A stretch of DNA of 64,000 bases from Frigoriflavimonas asaccharolytica (lineage in GTDB: Bacteria > Bacteroidota > Bacteroidia > Flavobacteriales > Weeksellaceae). Below, piece after piece: positions 43,205 through 53,057 of the stretch. Location of the stretch: the NCBI RefSeq assembly GCF_013294015.1, contig NZ_JABSNO010000001.1:228120-292119 (forward strand). Direction: 5' to 3'. Below the pieces are notes generated by a model. That model had not been told where the DNA came from. It was given only the letters and a program-made list of their open reading frames with translations, and made no database searches. The first letter of the stretch is position 1. Every line of letters begins with the position of its first letter. The position numbers and the translations under genes are program-made.

Positions 43205-43879
43205 ATGAAAATCCTTCATATAGAAACCTCTTCCAAAAATTGTTCTGTTGCTATTTCCGATGGTGAGGAAATACTATGTTTATGCGAAGAAAATTCCGAA
43301 AATTATAAACAGTCAGAATCTTTGCACACATTTGTAGAGTGGGCTTTAGAAGGCGCAGAAATAAAACTACAAGATTTAGATGCAATCTCGCTCGGAAAAG
43401 GACCAGGATCTTACACAGGACTCAGAATTGGCGCAGCATCTGCGAAAGGATTTTGCTTCGGGTTAGATATTCCTTTGATTGCAATAAATTCCTTAGAAAC
43501 ATTGGTAGAACCATTTGTAAACAAAGATTTTGATTTAATAATTCCCCTTATTGATGCCAGAAGAATGGAGGTATATACTGCAATTTTTGATGGAAGAACG
43601 GGTCTAAACCTTACAGAAACGGAAGCGAAAATTTTAGACGAAGCTTCTTTTCAAGAATATGCGGATAAAAAAATAATTTTTGTGGGAGATGGCGCAAAAA
43701 AAGCAGAAGAGATTTTGAAATTGCAAAAAGCAAGCTTTGATGCAACAGTTTTCCCAAGTGCAAAATATTTAATTAAAAAAGCAGTTCAAAAATTTAAGGC
43801 CAAAGATTTTGAAGACGTTGCCTATTTTAATCCATTTTACTTGAAAGATTTTCAAGGGGTTAAGATGAAATCTAAATAA
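43205..43879 (+). CDS. tsaB: tRNA threonylcarbamoyladenosine biosynthesis protein TsaB
   Basis: Scaffold partner of TsaD/TsaE in t6A37 synthesis. 224 aa: LHIETSSKNCSVAI, SLHTFVEWAL, and SLGKGPGSYTGLRIGAASAKG, the signature of the group. Convergent with the SprE/PorW-like gene, 5 bp between stops. Confidence 0.93.
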   Translation: MKILHIETSSKNCSVAISDGEEILCLCEENSENYKQSESLHTFVEWALEGAEIKLQDLDAISLGKGPGSYTGLRIGAASAKGFCFGLDIPLIAINSLETLVEPFVNKDFDLIIPLIDARRMEVYTAIFDGRTGLNLTETEAKILDEASFQEYADKKIIFVGDGAKKAEEILKLQKASFDATVFPSAKYLIKKAVQKFKAKDFEDVAYFNPFYLKDFQGVKMKSK

Positions 43880-43884
43880 TTATA

Positions 43885-46398
43885 TTATTTCTTCTTTACA
43901 GCACTTGGAATTGGCGGAGGCGTGAATTCGTTTGCTTGTGGATTTATGTTCATTTGCGGTTGAACTTCTTTCTTTTGATTATCTAGACCTTCCCGAATTT
44001 TTTGCTGATTTATTTTGCCACTATTCTCGGGCAAAGCATTTGGATCTGCAGGAGGACTGTTCGGATTTATTGCATTCCCATTATTATCCTTCATTTGTAT
44101 TGTAAGATTGCTTTTCAAATAATTAAGCATTTCCTTTGCCTTTTCCCCCTCAGAAGTTTTTTCAAAATTGAGTGCTATCTGTTCTAATTGCAAAATCATC
44201 ACTTCTTTTCCAGCTGTTTTTCCTGCATTAAAGGCATTTAATAAAGAAAACTTAGGAACCAAAGCATCTTTTGGATATTGTTTCAAGGCTAAATCTATAA
44301 CCTTAGAACTTTCTGCAAATTTTTCTTGCTCATACAAAAAGAACGCACTTTTATATGCTTTTTCAGCTTCCGGATCAGATTTTACGAAAGTGCTATTTTG
44401 TGGATTTCTTGCAAACTCTGCATAAGATGTATAAGGATAATCTGTGATAAGAATTTGTTTTGCGCGCTCTGCAATTTGTGGATTTTCTTTGTAATTGATA
44501 TTAAAAATTTGATACAAAGCTTGCAACATCACCTTTTCTTCTGGCTTATTGTCTACCAAATCATACAATGTTTTTGTAGATAAGGGAGTATTGGTAAAGA
44601 AATCTTGATACATTGTGCCCAAACCTAAAGAAGCGGTATCTCTAGATTTTTTCAAACCGTCTAATATGGTTGGGTTATTTGGGATTTTTTCTATGTAAAA
44701 TGAAGACTCATATCTTCTAGGATCTGGTAAAGAAGATAGTCCCAAAGCTTTATTTTTTTCATCTGCAATGGTTGCACTTCTTGCAGAAAGACGCCAATTG
44801 TCTGCTAAAGCTCTATCTCCCCATACTTTTTTAAACTCGGAAGATCCTTTGGAAACAGTATTATTGTTTGCAAAATAGAAACCTTTTCCTGCGTTTCCAA
44901 AATCATCAAAAGATTTTGAATTTCCAGCAAAAATAGAGTTTGCATTTGTATCTGAATCTCCAAAACCTTTGTTTCTTTCCTCTTGCAATCTTTGTCTTTC
45001 TTTTATTTCGTCTTTCGCTTTTATGCTGGCAATATATTTAGAAAAATAAGTTTCTCTTTCTTCTGGAGACATCTTTGCCAAAGATAAAATACTGTCATTT
45101 TTCTTAACTAAATAATAGTTTTTAGCTATTTTTTTGATGTATCCAGATTGCTCTTTCAATTCAATTTTTGTTGGTTCATACGTCATTACAACCAATGCAG
45201 AATCGTAGTAAGCTCCTGCTGCAATGTAATCATTATCATTTAAAAAACTTTTTCCTATTTCAAAATAATCTAATCCTCTTATCTGCGGATCAGATACTTT
45301 TTCTTTCAAAGATTTTCGAAAATATTGCATAGCTTCCTCTTTTTTGCTTGCTCTATTCGCCATCAAACCGATTGCATAGTAAAACTCGTTTTTCCTAGAT
45401 CCGTAAGTTCCTTTCTTACTTATATTTTCAAGATATTCTTTTGCGCCAGAATAGTCGTTTTTGCTATTATAAGTTTTCGCGATTTCTATTTGAGATTTCA
45501 CTTCAAATTCAAAATCATTGGCATATTTGTATGCATCTAAAAAGCTTTCTCTAGCAATTTCATTTTTATTTTGAGAAGCGAGAATCTGCCCACGCAAAAA
45601 TGCAATTCTGCTTTTCAGTTTTCTATCATTTTGTAAATCAAAACCATTGTTCAATTCTTTAAGAGCGGCTTCTTTATTTCCAGAAATTAAAAGAGATTCT
45701 GAATAGAAAATTGCGAGAAGATTTTCATCACTTTTCTTTAATTTTTCCGTTTTTAGTTTTGCGAAAATTTCGTTGGCTTTGAAATTATCTTTCATCTTAG
45801 AATAAGCCAAACCTTCATATATTTTGGCTAATGGCAATCTTTTGTCATTCTTCATTTTCAAAGAAACTTGGGAAAGTGCATCTATAGCAGAAAGAGGTTT
45901 TCCCATGTAAATTCTCGCTTGTGCAAGAGCAATATAAGCATCAAAAATATTGTCGTTTTTTTCTTGTCCTTCTCGTGTTACAGAATATTTTTCTATCGTT
46001 TTAAGTGCTTTAGCTTCCGCAATTTCTAATATGGAAGAACCTTTTACGTTGCTATCTAATTGGCCATCATTTTGCACGGAAGGTCTGCCTCCTTTTTGTG
46101 GTATTGGCGGCGGATTGTTGTTATTGTTATTAAAACCAGCTGCTCCAAAATTATTTTCGCTGATGGTGCTTTTTGGCAACTCATCGTAGGTGAGTACGGA
46201 TATATATGGTGCATAAAAATTATCTTTGTGTGCAGATGTTCTGGCATCAAATTCTGCTTGCAAAGCTTGTTCAGCATTGAAAAGTGTATTGTATTGAGAA
46301 GAGAATCCTTTTAAAAATTTAGACCTCTGTTCTGGCTTTTTAGTAGCGCAAGAAAAGATGATCGAAATTAAAATAAGAAATAATATGTTTTTTTTCAT
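43885..46398 (-). CDS. SprE/PorW-like TPR lipoprotein (type IX secretion/gliding)
   Basis: 837 aa lipoprotein (lipobox FSC at about residue 16). N-terminal KFLKGFSSQYNTLFNAEQALQAEF matches the SprE/PorW start, followed by many tetratricopeptide repeats (about 140-420), a linker, a second TPR set (about 620-760) and a Pro/Asn-rich tail. SprE/PorW links the outer-membrane and periplasmic parts of the type IX secretion system. Gene identity is likely but rests on motif resemblance; no other T9SS gene is in the window. Confidence 0.7.
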   Translation of the reverse strand: MKKNILFLILISIIFSCATKKPEQRSKFLKGFSSQYNTLFNAEQALQAEFDARTSAHKDNFYAPYISVLTYDELPKSTISENNFGAAGFNNNNNNPPPIPQKGGRPSVQNDGQLDSNVKGSSILEIAEAKALKTIEKYSVTREGQEKNDNIFDAYIALAQARIYMGKPLSAIDALSQVSLKMKNDKRLPLAKIYEGLAYSKMKDNFKANEIFAKLKTEKLKKSDENLLAIFYSESLLISGNKEAALKELNNGFDLQNDRKLKSRIAFLRGQILASQNKNEIARESFLDAYKYANDFEFEVKSQIEIAKTYNSKNDYSGAKEYLENISKKGTYGSRKNEFYYAIGLMANRASKKEEAMQYFRKSLKEKVSDPQIRGLDYFEIGKSFLNDNDYIAAGAYYDSALVVMTYEPTKIELKEQSGYIKKIAKNYYLVKKNDSILSLAKMSPEERETYFSKYIASIKAKDEIKERQRLQEERNKGFGDSDTNANSIFAGNSKSFDDFGNAGKGFYFANNNTVSKGSSEFKKVWGDRALADNWRLSARSATIADEKNKALGLSSLPDPRRYESSFYIEKIPNNPTILDGLKKSRDTASLGLGTMYQDFFTNTPLSTKTLYDLVDNKPEEKVMLQALYQIFNINYKENPQIAERAKQILITDYPYTSYAEFARNPQNSTFVKSDPEAEKAYKSAFFLYEQEKFAESSKVIDLALKQYPKDALVPKFSLLNAFNAGKTAGKEVMILQLEQIALNFEKTSEGEKAKEMLNYLKSNLTIQMKDNNGNAINPNSPPADPNALPENSGKINQQKIREGLDNQKKEVQPQMNINPQANEFTPPPIPSAVKKK

Positions 46399-46459
46399 CG
46401 TCAGATTATAACTGCTTAATATACATTTTATTATAAATAATTTTCAAGAAAAGCAGATT

Positions 46460-47029
46460 TCATTCCAAATTTATGGAAAATTCTTGTAATGCATCATATA
46501 AAAGATGCGTGGGAAGTCCCATGATTGTATAAAAACTCCCTTCTATTTTTTCAATTTTAGCCATCCCAATCCATTCTTGAATTCCGTAAGCACCAGCCTT
46601 GTCAAAAGGTTTGTACGTTTTTATATATCTATCAATTTCCGAAGTATTTAATTTTTTTAAATAAACTTTGGCAATATCATTGATTGTCAAAATTTTGGTA
46701 GAATTTTTTAGAGTAAATGCAGTGTGTACAAAGTGGTGATTATCAGATAGTTTCTCTAGCATTCCTGTCGCTTCCAATTCATTTTTCGGTTTACCAAGTA
46801 TTTGTCCGTTGCAAATAACGATGGTATCTGCTGTTAAAAGAACTTCATCTTGTTGCAAATTTTGGTAAGCTTCAGATTTTAATTTTGAAAGATAGGCGGC
46901 CACATTTTCTACATCAAAATTATCTGGAACGATCTCTTCGCAATCAATATTCACGGTTGTAAAATCAAAGCCTAACTCTTGCAAAAGTTGCTTTCTTCTA
47001 GGAGATTGAGAAGCTAAAAGTAATTTCAT
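46460..47029 (-). CDS. maf: Maf-family nucleoside-triphosphate pyrophosphatase
   Basis: 189 aa house-cleaning (d)NTP pyrophosphatase. LLASQSPRRKQLLQELGF, the LTADTIVICNGQILGKPKN block and the DKAGAYGIQEWIGM motif are diagnostic. Ten bp after kdsC, transcribed with it. Confidence 0.93.
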   Translation of the reverse strand: MKLLLASQSPRRKQLLQELGFDFTTVNIDCEEIVPDNFDVENVAAYLSKLKSEAYQNLQQDEVLLTADTIVICNGQILGKPKNELEATGMLEKLSDNHHFVHTAFTLKNSTKILTINDIAKVYLKKLNTSEIDRYIKTYKPFDKAGAYGIQEWIGMAKIEKIEGSFYTIMGLPTHLLYDALQEFSINLE

Positions 47030-47038
47030 TTTTAAAAT

Positions 47039-47557
47039 TTAAACAGATTGTGTATCATCAATGATCCAAGTTCCTTGTATTTTCATCACTTGCTCTATCA
47101 CGTCTCGCACGGCACCTTTTCCTCCAAATATTGGCGAAATATAGTCTGCCATCGCTTTTACTTCGGCTACAGCATTTGGCGGGCAAGTAGAAATCTGCGA
47201 TTCTTGTAAAATACATATATCAGAAACATCGTCTCCCATACAGAGCAAATCTTCTTTTTCTAAAGCGTATTTTTTCTTAAAATCTTCCAAATCTTTCAAT
47301 TTATTTGGTGATTTTGGATAGTAATCTGTAATCCCAAGATAATTCAATCTATTTTTCACCATAGGATCATCTCCACCAGTTATTATAGCAATTTTATAAT
47401 TGTTTTTAATGGCTTTAACTACAGCATATCCATCTAAAACATTCATTACTCTGCTCATATTACCGTCTGGTAAAAGGTATACACTTCCATCCGTAAAAAC
47501 GCCATCTACATCAAAAACAAATGCTTTTATATCTTTAAGTTTATTTTTATAGCTCAT
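47039..47557 (-). CDS. kdsC: KDO-8-phosphate phosphatase (KdsC-type HAD)
   Basis: 172 aa HAD hydrolase that dephosphorylates KDO-8-P for LPS core synthesis. Nucleophile motif FVFDVDGVFTDG (about 12-23), TGGDD, the KDL stretch and CMGDDVSDICIL; the PPNAVAEVKAMADYI tail is KdsC-like. Overlaps the DUF2520 gene upstream by 11 bp. Confidence 0.9.
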   Translation of the reverse strand: MSYKNKLKDIKAFVFDVDGVFTDGSVYLLPDGNMSRVMNVLDGYAVVKAIKNNYKIAIITGGDDPMVKNRLNYLGITDYYPKSPNKLKDLEDFKKKYALEKEDLLCMGDDVSDICILQESQISTCPPNAVAEVKAMADYISPIFGGKGAVRDVIEQVMKIQGTWIIDDTQSV

Positions 47558-48296
47558 ACATTTCTTTTATAGATTCATTCATTGTTTTATAAATTTTGAG
47601 AAATTCCCCATTCAATAGGTCTTCCTGCATTTTGGTGATGCGTACATCATTTCTCACAGACGGTCCAGTTTGCGCTTCTTTAGGTTCTACCTGGAAAATT
47701 TTGTGCGTAGTTTCTTCTATCAAAGGCAACAAATATTTAAATGGAATATCATGTGCATCGGTTATTTCCTTCGCTCTTGCGAATAGATGATTTACAAAAT
47801 TACAAGCAAATACCGCAGAAAGATGCACATATTTTCTTTTTTCATAAGAACTTGCTTCTACATGATCGGATATTTTTAACGCCAAATTTTCTATAAATAA
47901 ATAATCTTCAGTATTTTGTGCTTCTAAAAAAAATGGAATTTTATGGTATTCCAATTCTTTAGATTTTGAAAAGGTTTGCAAAGGATAGATAACAGCTTTT
48001 CTATATTCACCTTGTAGTATTTCTATTGGCAATGAGCCAGAAGTGTGAGCTACGATGCAATTCTTCTTCGTTATCAATTGAGATACTTCTTCCAAAGCTC
48101 CATCATTAACAGCAATGATATACAAATCCGCATTATCTAAAATTTTAGTTGAAAAAGGAACGCCCGTTTTGAGGGCAATTTCTTGCAAATCATTTTCATT
48201 TCTGCCAAAAATTTGAATTAAATTTATTCCTTTTAGCACAAAAGCATTCGCTAGATGATAAGCTACATTTCCAGAACCGATGATTACAACTTTCAT
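47547..48296 (-). CDS. Rossmann-fold / DUF2520 protein
   Basis: 249 aa, NAD(P)-binding N-terminal domain (VVIIGSGNVAYHLANAF) and a C-terminal helical DUF2520 domain (HLSAVFACNFVNHLFARAKEI). Related by fold to 6-phosphogluconate/ketopantoate-type reductases; substrate unknown. First gene of the DUF2520-kdsC-maf operon. Confidence 0.83.
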   Translation of the reverse strand: MKVVIIGSGNVAYHLANAFVLKGINLIQIFGRNENDLQEIALKTGVPFSTKILDNADLYIIAVNDGALEEVSQLITKKNCIVAHTSGSLPIEILQGEYRKAVIYPLQTFSKSKELEYHKIPFFLEAQNTEDYLFIENLALKISDHVEASSYEKRKYVHLSAVFACNFVNHLFARAKEITDAHDIPFKYLLPLIEETTHKIFQVEPKEAQTGPSVRNDVRITKMQEDLLNGEFLKIYKTMNESIKEMYEL

Positions 48297-48473
48297 TTGA
48301 AGAAATTTATTATTAAAATTGCCATTTGGAATTGCTTTTATTACTAGCTTTCCTCCTTTAATTATTTATGGCGATTTATTAAAACAAAGATAATATTTAA
48401 TATTTGGACTAAATATTGATAATTCAATTTAACCTTTTGTAATTTTAACCATCCAACAACTGTAAAAGCATCT

Positions 48474-49025
48474 ATGAAGGAAATAGACGAAGAAATATTG
48501 GCGTTGATGCTACACAAACGAGGTCATGAAAAAGGTCTTCGCTTGATGATGGATACCTATCAAAGCAGGTTGTATTGGCACATAAAAAGATTAATGGATG
48601 ATCATGCATTGGCACAAGATGTTTTGCAGGATACTTTTATAAAAGCTTATCAAAATATAGAAAAATTTAAAAAAGAAAGTCAACTCTATACTTGGTTATA
48701 CAGAATTGCAACAAACGAATCTTTGCAACAGCTCAATAAGATGAAAAAACTGCAGAAAGCAGATGAAAATGCAGAATATCATTTGATGAATTTAGTAGCA
48801 GAAACAAATGAAAGCGATAGTATAGAAATTTTAGAAATTCTAGAAAAAGCTATTCAAACGCTTCCTGAAAAGCAAAAATTGGTATTTATGATGAGGTATT
48901 ATGATGAACTTTCTTACGAAGATATTTCGCAGATAGTAGATATGTCTGTCGGAACTTTGAAAACAAACTACCATTATGCCAAGCAAAAGATAGAAGAATA
49001 TATAAAAACAAACCACCAAGATTAA
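48474..49025 (+). CDS. ECF-type RNA polymerase sigma factor
   Basis: 183 aa sigma-70 group 4: region 2 with HALAQDVLQDTFIKAYQNIEKF, region 4 with ELSYEDISQIVDMSVGTLKTNYHYAKQKI. Twelve bp before an apparent membrane anti-sigma gene. The signal is unknown. Confidence 0.92.
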   Translation: MKEIDEEILALMLHKRGHEKGLRLMMDTYQSRLYWHIKRLMDDHALAQDVLQDTFIKAYQNIEKFKKESQLYTWLYRIATNESLQQLNKMKKLQKADENAEYHLMNLVAETNESDSIEILEILEKAIQTLPEKQKLVFMMRYYDELSYEDISQIVDMSVGTLKTNYHYAKQKIEEYIKTNHQD

Positions 49026-49036
49026 ATTTTTTAAAC

Positions 49037-49585
49037 ATGAAAAATTTTGATTTAGAACAGATAAAAAATCGGAAACATCAAGAGATGCCCGAAGCTTTTT
49101 ACAAAAAAATGCAAGAAAATGTGTTGAATAATACAATCAACACAACCAAAATTGTAGAACTTAAACCCAAAGCTAAACTGAATTGGATTTATGCTGCCGC
49201 AGCATCATTAGCCATTATTTTTGGGGGAACTTATTTCTTCCAAGAAAACAATTTAGATCATAAAACTGTGGAACCAGCAGAACAAATGATCTCAAAAATT
49301 GAAATACCAGAAAGTAGTGCTGCAGAAGATTCAATTTTTAATACTGCATCTGTAGAAACAATACAACCCGAACAAATTATAGAAGAAGCAGTTTTGGAAA
49401 AGGAAAAAAATATAGTTTTAAACGATGCAGCAAAATCTAGTATCGCAAAAACTGAAACAAAAAAGCAAGTAAAAATAATAAAACCACAAGATCAGATAGA
49501 TTTTCTTTTAGAAAATTTCACTCCAGAAGATATGGCAATTTTAGCAAAAAATTCTGATCAAGATGTGTATCTAGATTTATATTAA
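49037..49585 (+). CDS. Probable membrane anti-sigma factor
   Basis: 182 aa: N-terminal cytoplasmic region of about 48 residues, a single transmembrane helix (about 49-66, IYAAAASLAIIFGGTYFF), and a periplasmic acidic, low-complexity part ending DVYLDLY. No zinc-anti-sigma HxxxC motif is present. Role inferred from its place directly after the ECF sigma gene. Confidence 0.65.
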   Translation: MKNFDLEQIKNRKHQEMPEAFYKKMQENVLNNTINTTKIVELKPKAKLNWIYAAAASLAIIFGGTYFFQENNLDHKTVEPAEQMISKIEIPESSAAEDSIFNTASVETIQPEQIIEEAVLEKEKNIVLNDAAKSSIAKTETKKQVKIIKPQDQIDFLLENFTPEDMAILAKNSDQDVYLDLY

Positions 49586-49599
49586 TTTAAAAATAAGAT

Positions 49600-50148
49600 A
49601 TGAAAAACATATATAAAATATCCTACATTCTATTTCTTTTTTCATTTGTATTTTTTTCTGCGCAACCAGGAAAAGATTGGAAAAAAATGAGTACCGAAGA
49701 AAAAAAAGCGGAATTAAATAAAATGACTTCAGAAGAGAAGATAAAATTAATGCAAGGTTTTAAACAAAATCTTGTAGAGGAACAACTTGAAATTAAAGAC
49801 ACGAATAGAGAAGCTTTTAGTGCTTTGTATAATAATTACCAAAGTAGCCAAAGAGATATAAAAAACACCTTCAGACCAAGCAAAGATTTCGAAAACATGA
49901 CAGATGAAGAAGCAATTTTAGAATTGGATAAAAGTTTTGAAGTTGGACAAAAACTATTGAACAATAAAAAAGAATACGCCAAAAAATTTCAGAAAATCAT
50001 AAAACCGCAGCAAGTTTTAGAGCTTTTTGAAAGTGAAGGAAGAATGCGAGCAAAAGTGAGAGAACGAAACCAAGAAGTGGAAGGACAAACACAAAGTACC
50101 GAAAATACAGAAAGCGCGCACAGAAACGAAAGCGAAAGACGGAGATAA
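49600..50148 (+). CDS. Exported Spy/CpxP-like helical protein
   Basis: 182 aa: signal peptide MKNIYKISYILFLFSFVFFSAQ, then an all-helical, highly charged domain with repeated MTSEEK-type segments and a disordered QST/ERN-rich tail. The helical, LTXXQ-like spacing (MSTEEKKAEL, MTSEEKIKLM, MTDEEAILEL) resembles the Spy/CpxP/CnrX sensors that sit beside ECF sigma genes. Third gene of the sigma operon, ended by a terminator. Confidence 0.6.
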   Translation: MKNIYKISYILFLFSFVFFSAQPGKDWKKMSTEEKKAELNKMTSEEKIKLMQGFKQNLVEEQLEIKDTNREAFSALYNNYQSSQRDIKNTFRPSKDFENMTDEEAILELDKSFEVGQKLLNNKKEYAKKFQKIIKPQQVLELFESEGRMRAKVRERNQEVEGQTQSTENTESAHRNESERRR

Positions 50149-50174
50149 TATTAAATTTATTTCTAAAAAACCCT

Positions 50175-50205
50175 AAGAGTTTTACCATTTGGTAAAGCTC
50201 TTTTT
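50175..50205 (+). terminator. Terminator of the ECF sigma operon
   Basis: Stem AGAGTTTTACCA / TGGTAAAGCTCT with one G-T pair, 2-nt loop, followed by a T-run. Confidence 0.85.
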
Positions 50206-50231
50206 AGTATTAGATTTCGACTAAAAAACGA

Positions 50232-50239
50232 TATATTTG
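50232..50239 (+). promoter_or_regulatory. Putative lepA -7 box TATATTTG
   Basis: Matches TAnnTTTG 19 bp before the lepA ATG. Confidence 0.5.
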
Positions 50240-50258
50240 CATACAATTGAATTATTGA

Positions 50259-52055
50259 ATGAAAAACACGCGAAATTTTTGCATTATTGCGCATATAGAC
50301 CACGGCAAATCTACTTTAGCAGATAGACTTTTAGAATATACAAACACCGTAACATCCAGAGAATTGCAAGCGCAAACTTTGGACGATATGGATATTGAAA
50401 AAGAACGAGGAATTACCATAAAATCTCACGCAATCCAGATGGATTATGAATTTAAAGGAGAAAAATTTATTCTTAATCTAATAGATACACCAGGACACGT
50501 AGATTTCTCTTACGAAGTTTCTCGTTCCATTGCAGCTTGTGAAGGTGCGCTTCTTATTGTAGATGCTGCACAAAGCATTCAAGCACAGACGATAAGCAAT
50601 TTATATTTGGCCTTGGAAAATGATCTAACAATTATTCCTGTTCTTAATAAAATCGACCTTCCTTCGGCAAATCCCGAAGAAGTTACGGATGAAATAATGA
50701 ATTTAATCGGTTGTGATTATGAAGATGTACTTCGTGTTTCTGGGAAAACTGGAGAAGGCGTTTTAGAATTATTGGAGCATATCGTGAATAGAATTCCGGC
50801 TCCAAAAGGAAATCCAGATGGTCCGCTTCAAGCTTTGATTTTTGATTCTGTTTACAATCCTTTTCGTGGGATAGAAGCTTATTTTAAAGTAGTGAATGGC
50901 AGCATCAAAAAAGGAGAGAAGGTGAAATTTATGGCTACCGGAAAATCTTATGATGCAGACGAAGTAGGAACTTTAAAATTAAAACAAGCTCCAAAAAACG
51001 TAATAGAATGCGGAGATGTTGGTTATATTATTTCTGGAATTAAAGATGCGCGAGAAGTAAAAGTTGGAGATACAATTACGAGCACTTTAAACCCTGCAGA
51101 AGAAGCGATAGATGGTTTTGAAGACGTGAAACCAATGGTTTTTGCTGGAATTTACCCAATAGAATCCGAAGATTTTGAAGAACTGAGATTTTCTTTGGAA
51201 AAATTGAGATTGAATGATGCTTCTCTGGTTTTTGAGCCAGAAAGTTCTGCAGCACTTGGTTTTGGTTTCCGTTGCGGATTTTTAGGAATGCTTCACATGG
51301 AGATAGTGCAAGAAAGACTAGATCGGGAATTTAATATGAACGTAATCACTACTGTTCCAAACGTTTCGTACTTCGGATATCACAAAAAAGATCCAGATGT
51401 GGCGGTATTGATCAATAATCCTTCAGAATTACCAGATCCTTCTGGTTTAGATAGAGTAGAAGAACCATACATAAAGGCAACCATCATTACTAAATCTGAT
51501 TTTGTAGGTTCCGTTATGTCACTTTGTATAGAAAAACGTGGCGAGATTGTCAACCAATCTTATCTTACCGCAGAACGCGTAGAATTAGCGTTTAATATGC
51601 CTTTAGCAGAAGTTGTTTTTGATTTTTATGATCGTCTGAAATCCATTTCCAAAGGATATGCAAGTTTTGATTATCACCCAATTGGTTTCCGTGCTTCTAA
51701 ACTCGTGAAGATGGATATTTTGATCAATGGTGATATGGTAGATGCACTTTCATCGCTGATTCATGACAGTAATGCTTACAACATTGGTAAAAAAATGTGC
51801 GAAAAGTTGCGACAATTGATACCGCGTCAACAGTTTGATATTGCGATACAAGCAGCTTTGGGAGCAAAAGTAATCGCTCGTGAAAACGTGAAAGCTTTGA
51901 GAAAAGATGTAACCGCAAAATGTTATGGTGGAGATATTTCTCGAAAAAGAAAATTGCTAGAAAAGCAGAAAGAAGGAAAGAAAAAAATGAAGCAAATTGG
52001 TAGAGTAGAGGTGCCACAATCTGCATTTATGGCAGTTTTGAAGTTGAATGATTAG
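50259..52055 (+). CDS. lepA: Elongation factor 4 (LepA)
   Basis: 598 aa translational GTPase acting on stalled ribosomes. G1 [10 protein letters not shown], switch [12 protein letters not shown]3 DTPGHVDF, G4 NKIDLP, and the LepA-specific C-terminal end with [20 protein letters not shown]. Typical length. Monocistronic, with a strong downstream terminator. Confidence 0.97.
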   Translation: MKNTRNFCIIAHIDHGKSTLADRLLEYTNTVTSRELQAQTLDDMDIEKERGITIKSHAIQMDYEFKGEKFILNLIDTPGHVDFSYEVSRSIAACEGALLIVDAAQSIQAQTISNLYLALENDLTIIPVLNKIDLPSANPEEVTDEIMNLIGCDYEDVLRVSGKTGEGVLELLEHIVNRIPAPKGNPDGPLQALIFDSVYNPFRGIEAYFKVVNGSIKKGEKVKFMATGKSYDADEVGTLKLKQAPKNVIECGDVGYIISGIKDAREVKVGDTITSTLNPAEEAIDGFEDVKPMVFAGIYPIESEDFEELRFSLEKLRLNDASLVFEPESSAALGFGFRCGFLGMLHMEIVQERLDREFNMNVITTVPNVSYFGYHKKDPDVAVLINNPSELPDPSGLDRVEEPYIKATIITKSDFVGSVMSLCIEKRGEIVNQSYLTAERVELAFNMPLAEVVFDFYDRLKSISKGYASFDYHPIGFRASKLVKMDILINGDMVDALSSLIHDSNAYNIGKKMCEKLRQLIPRQQFDIAIQAALGAKVIARENVKALRKDVTAKCYGGDISRKRKLLEKQKEGKKKMKQIGRVEVPQSAFMAVLKLND

Positions 52056-52067
52056 ACAGAGTTTTGT

Positions 52068-52115
52068 AATTGCGAGAAACAGCCTGTCCCGATGCATCGG
52101 GAAAGCAATCTTTAA
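52068..52115. repeat. Short intergenic repeat with TCCCGATGCATCGGGA palindrome
   Basis: Between lepA and its terminator: AATTGCGAGAAAC, then the perfect 16-bp palindrome TCCCGATGCATCGGGA (52087-52102), then AAAGCAATCT. The 'ATTGCGAG...AAGCAATCT' frame with a CCCGAT-ATCGGG core resembles a widespread Bacteroidota intergenic repeat. Confidence 0.55.
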
Positions 52116-52154
52116 TACACAGATTTTCGATTCTTACGAAATTTAAATAAAAAT

Positions 52155-52185
52155 AAAATTCCTGAAAATTTTTCAGGAATTTTTT
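52155..52185. terminator. Terminator between lepA and the convergent lipoprotein gene
   Basis: Stem AAAATTCCTGAAAA / TTTCAGGAATTTT with a short T loop and flanking A and T runs; can serve both converging genes. Confidence 0.83.
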
Positions 52186-52990
52186 ATTCTAAAAAACCAA
52201 AGTTGGAGCGTTCCTGTTTTTCAAGAATTTTCTCATCGATTGAAATATTAAACTCTTTGGATTCTGCGTTGTAAAATTTAATTTTTGCTTTCCTATTTAA
52301 CCCTTTTTTTAAATGTGGTAAGGCGAAAACTATGATTTCGTTCGGTTTTAAGTCAAAATACGAAAATTCAATTGGCGGAAAGCAACCAAGAACTAAATGT
52401 TCAGAATTTCTAATTAAGTGAAAACCGTTTTTGTAATCTACGAATACAGCAATTCGATAAAATTCAGTAGGAATTTTCAAGGTTTTACCAGAAATATTTT
52501 TAAAAAAAATAGGAAATGCTTTGTGTTTTTTTATTTCATTACTTTGATAATCCATCTTGTAAAGTGGAATGGTATCTTTTTCTTTTACAATTATGGAGAG
52601 ATTTTTATTGGTAATTGAATCTGCTATATAATCTTTTGTAGATAAATAAGGAATTTCTTTAGTTCTGAAATAGAGATTTTCAAGTTTTCTACTAGGGTCT
52701 TTTTCTTTATTTAATTGAAGTAAATTTTTTTCATAATCCTTTCTATTTTCCATTTTTTCTGGCGGAGGAGGAGGTGGCTCAATCATATTTCGATAATATT
52801 TCACATCAATTATAGAATCTATTTTACCATAATAGATTAAACTACTTCCCATTTCATTCCCATCTTCGTTAAATTTCTGAATAGTCAGATTTTCACTTTT
52901 ATGAAAATTCAACGCAATATCATCCGCAAAAGTTTTCTCTTTGCAACTGCAAACTATCAAAATAATTAAAAGAAATTTCAATTTTCCCAT
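52184..52990 (-). CDS. Putative lipoprotein of unknown function
   Basis: 268 aa with a lipobox near the N-terminus (LLIILIVCSC). No recognised domain. A proline run (EPPPPPPEK) lies near residue 70. The later part looks like two short beta domains. The terminator at its 3' end overlaps the stop region. Monocistronic. Confidence 0.6.
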   Translation of the reverse strand: MGKLKFLLIILIVCSCKEKTFADDIALNFHKSENLTIQKFNEDGNEMGSSLIYYGKIDSIIDVKYYRNMIEPPPPPPEKMENRKDYEKNLLQLNKEKDPSRKLENLYFRTKEIPYLSTKDYIADSITNKNLSIIVKEKDTIPLYKMDYQSNEIKKHKAFPIFFKNISGKTLKIPTEFYRIAVFVDYKNGFHLIRNSEHLVLGCFPPIEFSYFDLKPNEIIVFALPHLKKGLNRKAKIKFYNAESKEFNISIDEKILEKQERSNFGFLE

Positions 52991-53057
52991 TTCGAATTAA
53001 AGATATGAAAATAATTGATTAGAAAACTGTATTTTTATGTAGCTTAAAATATAAGAA

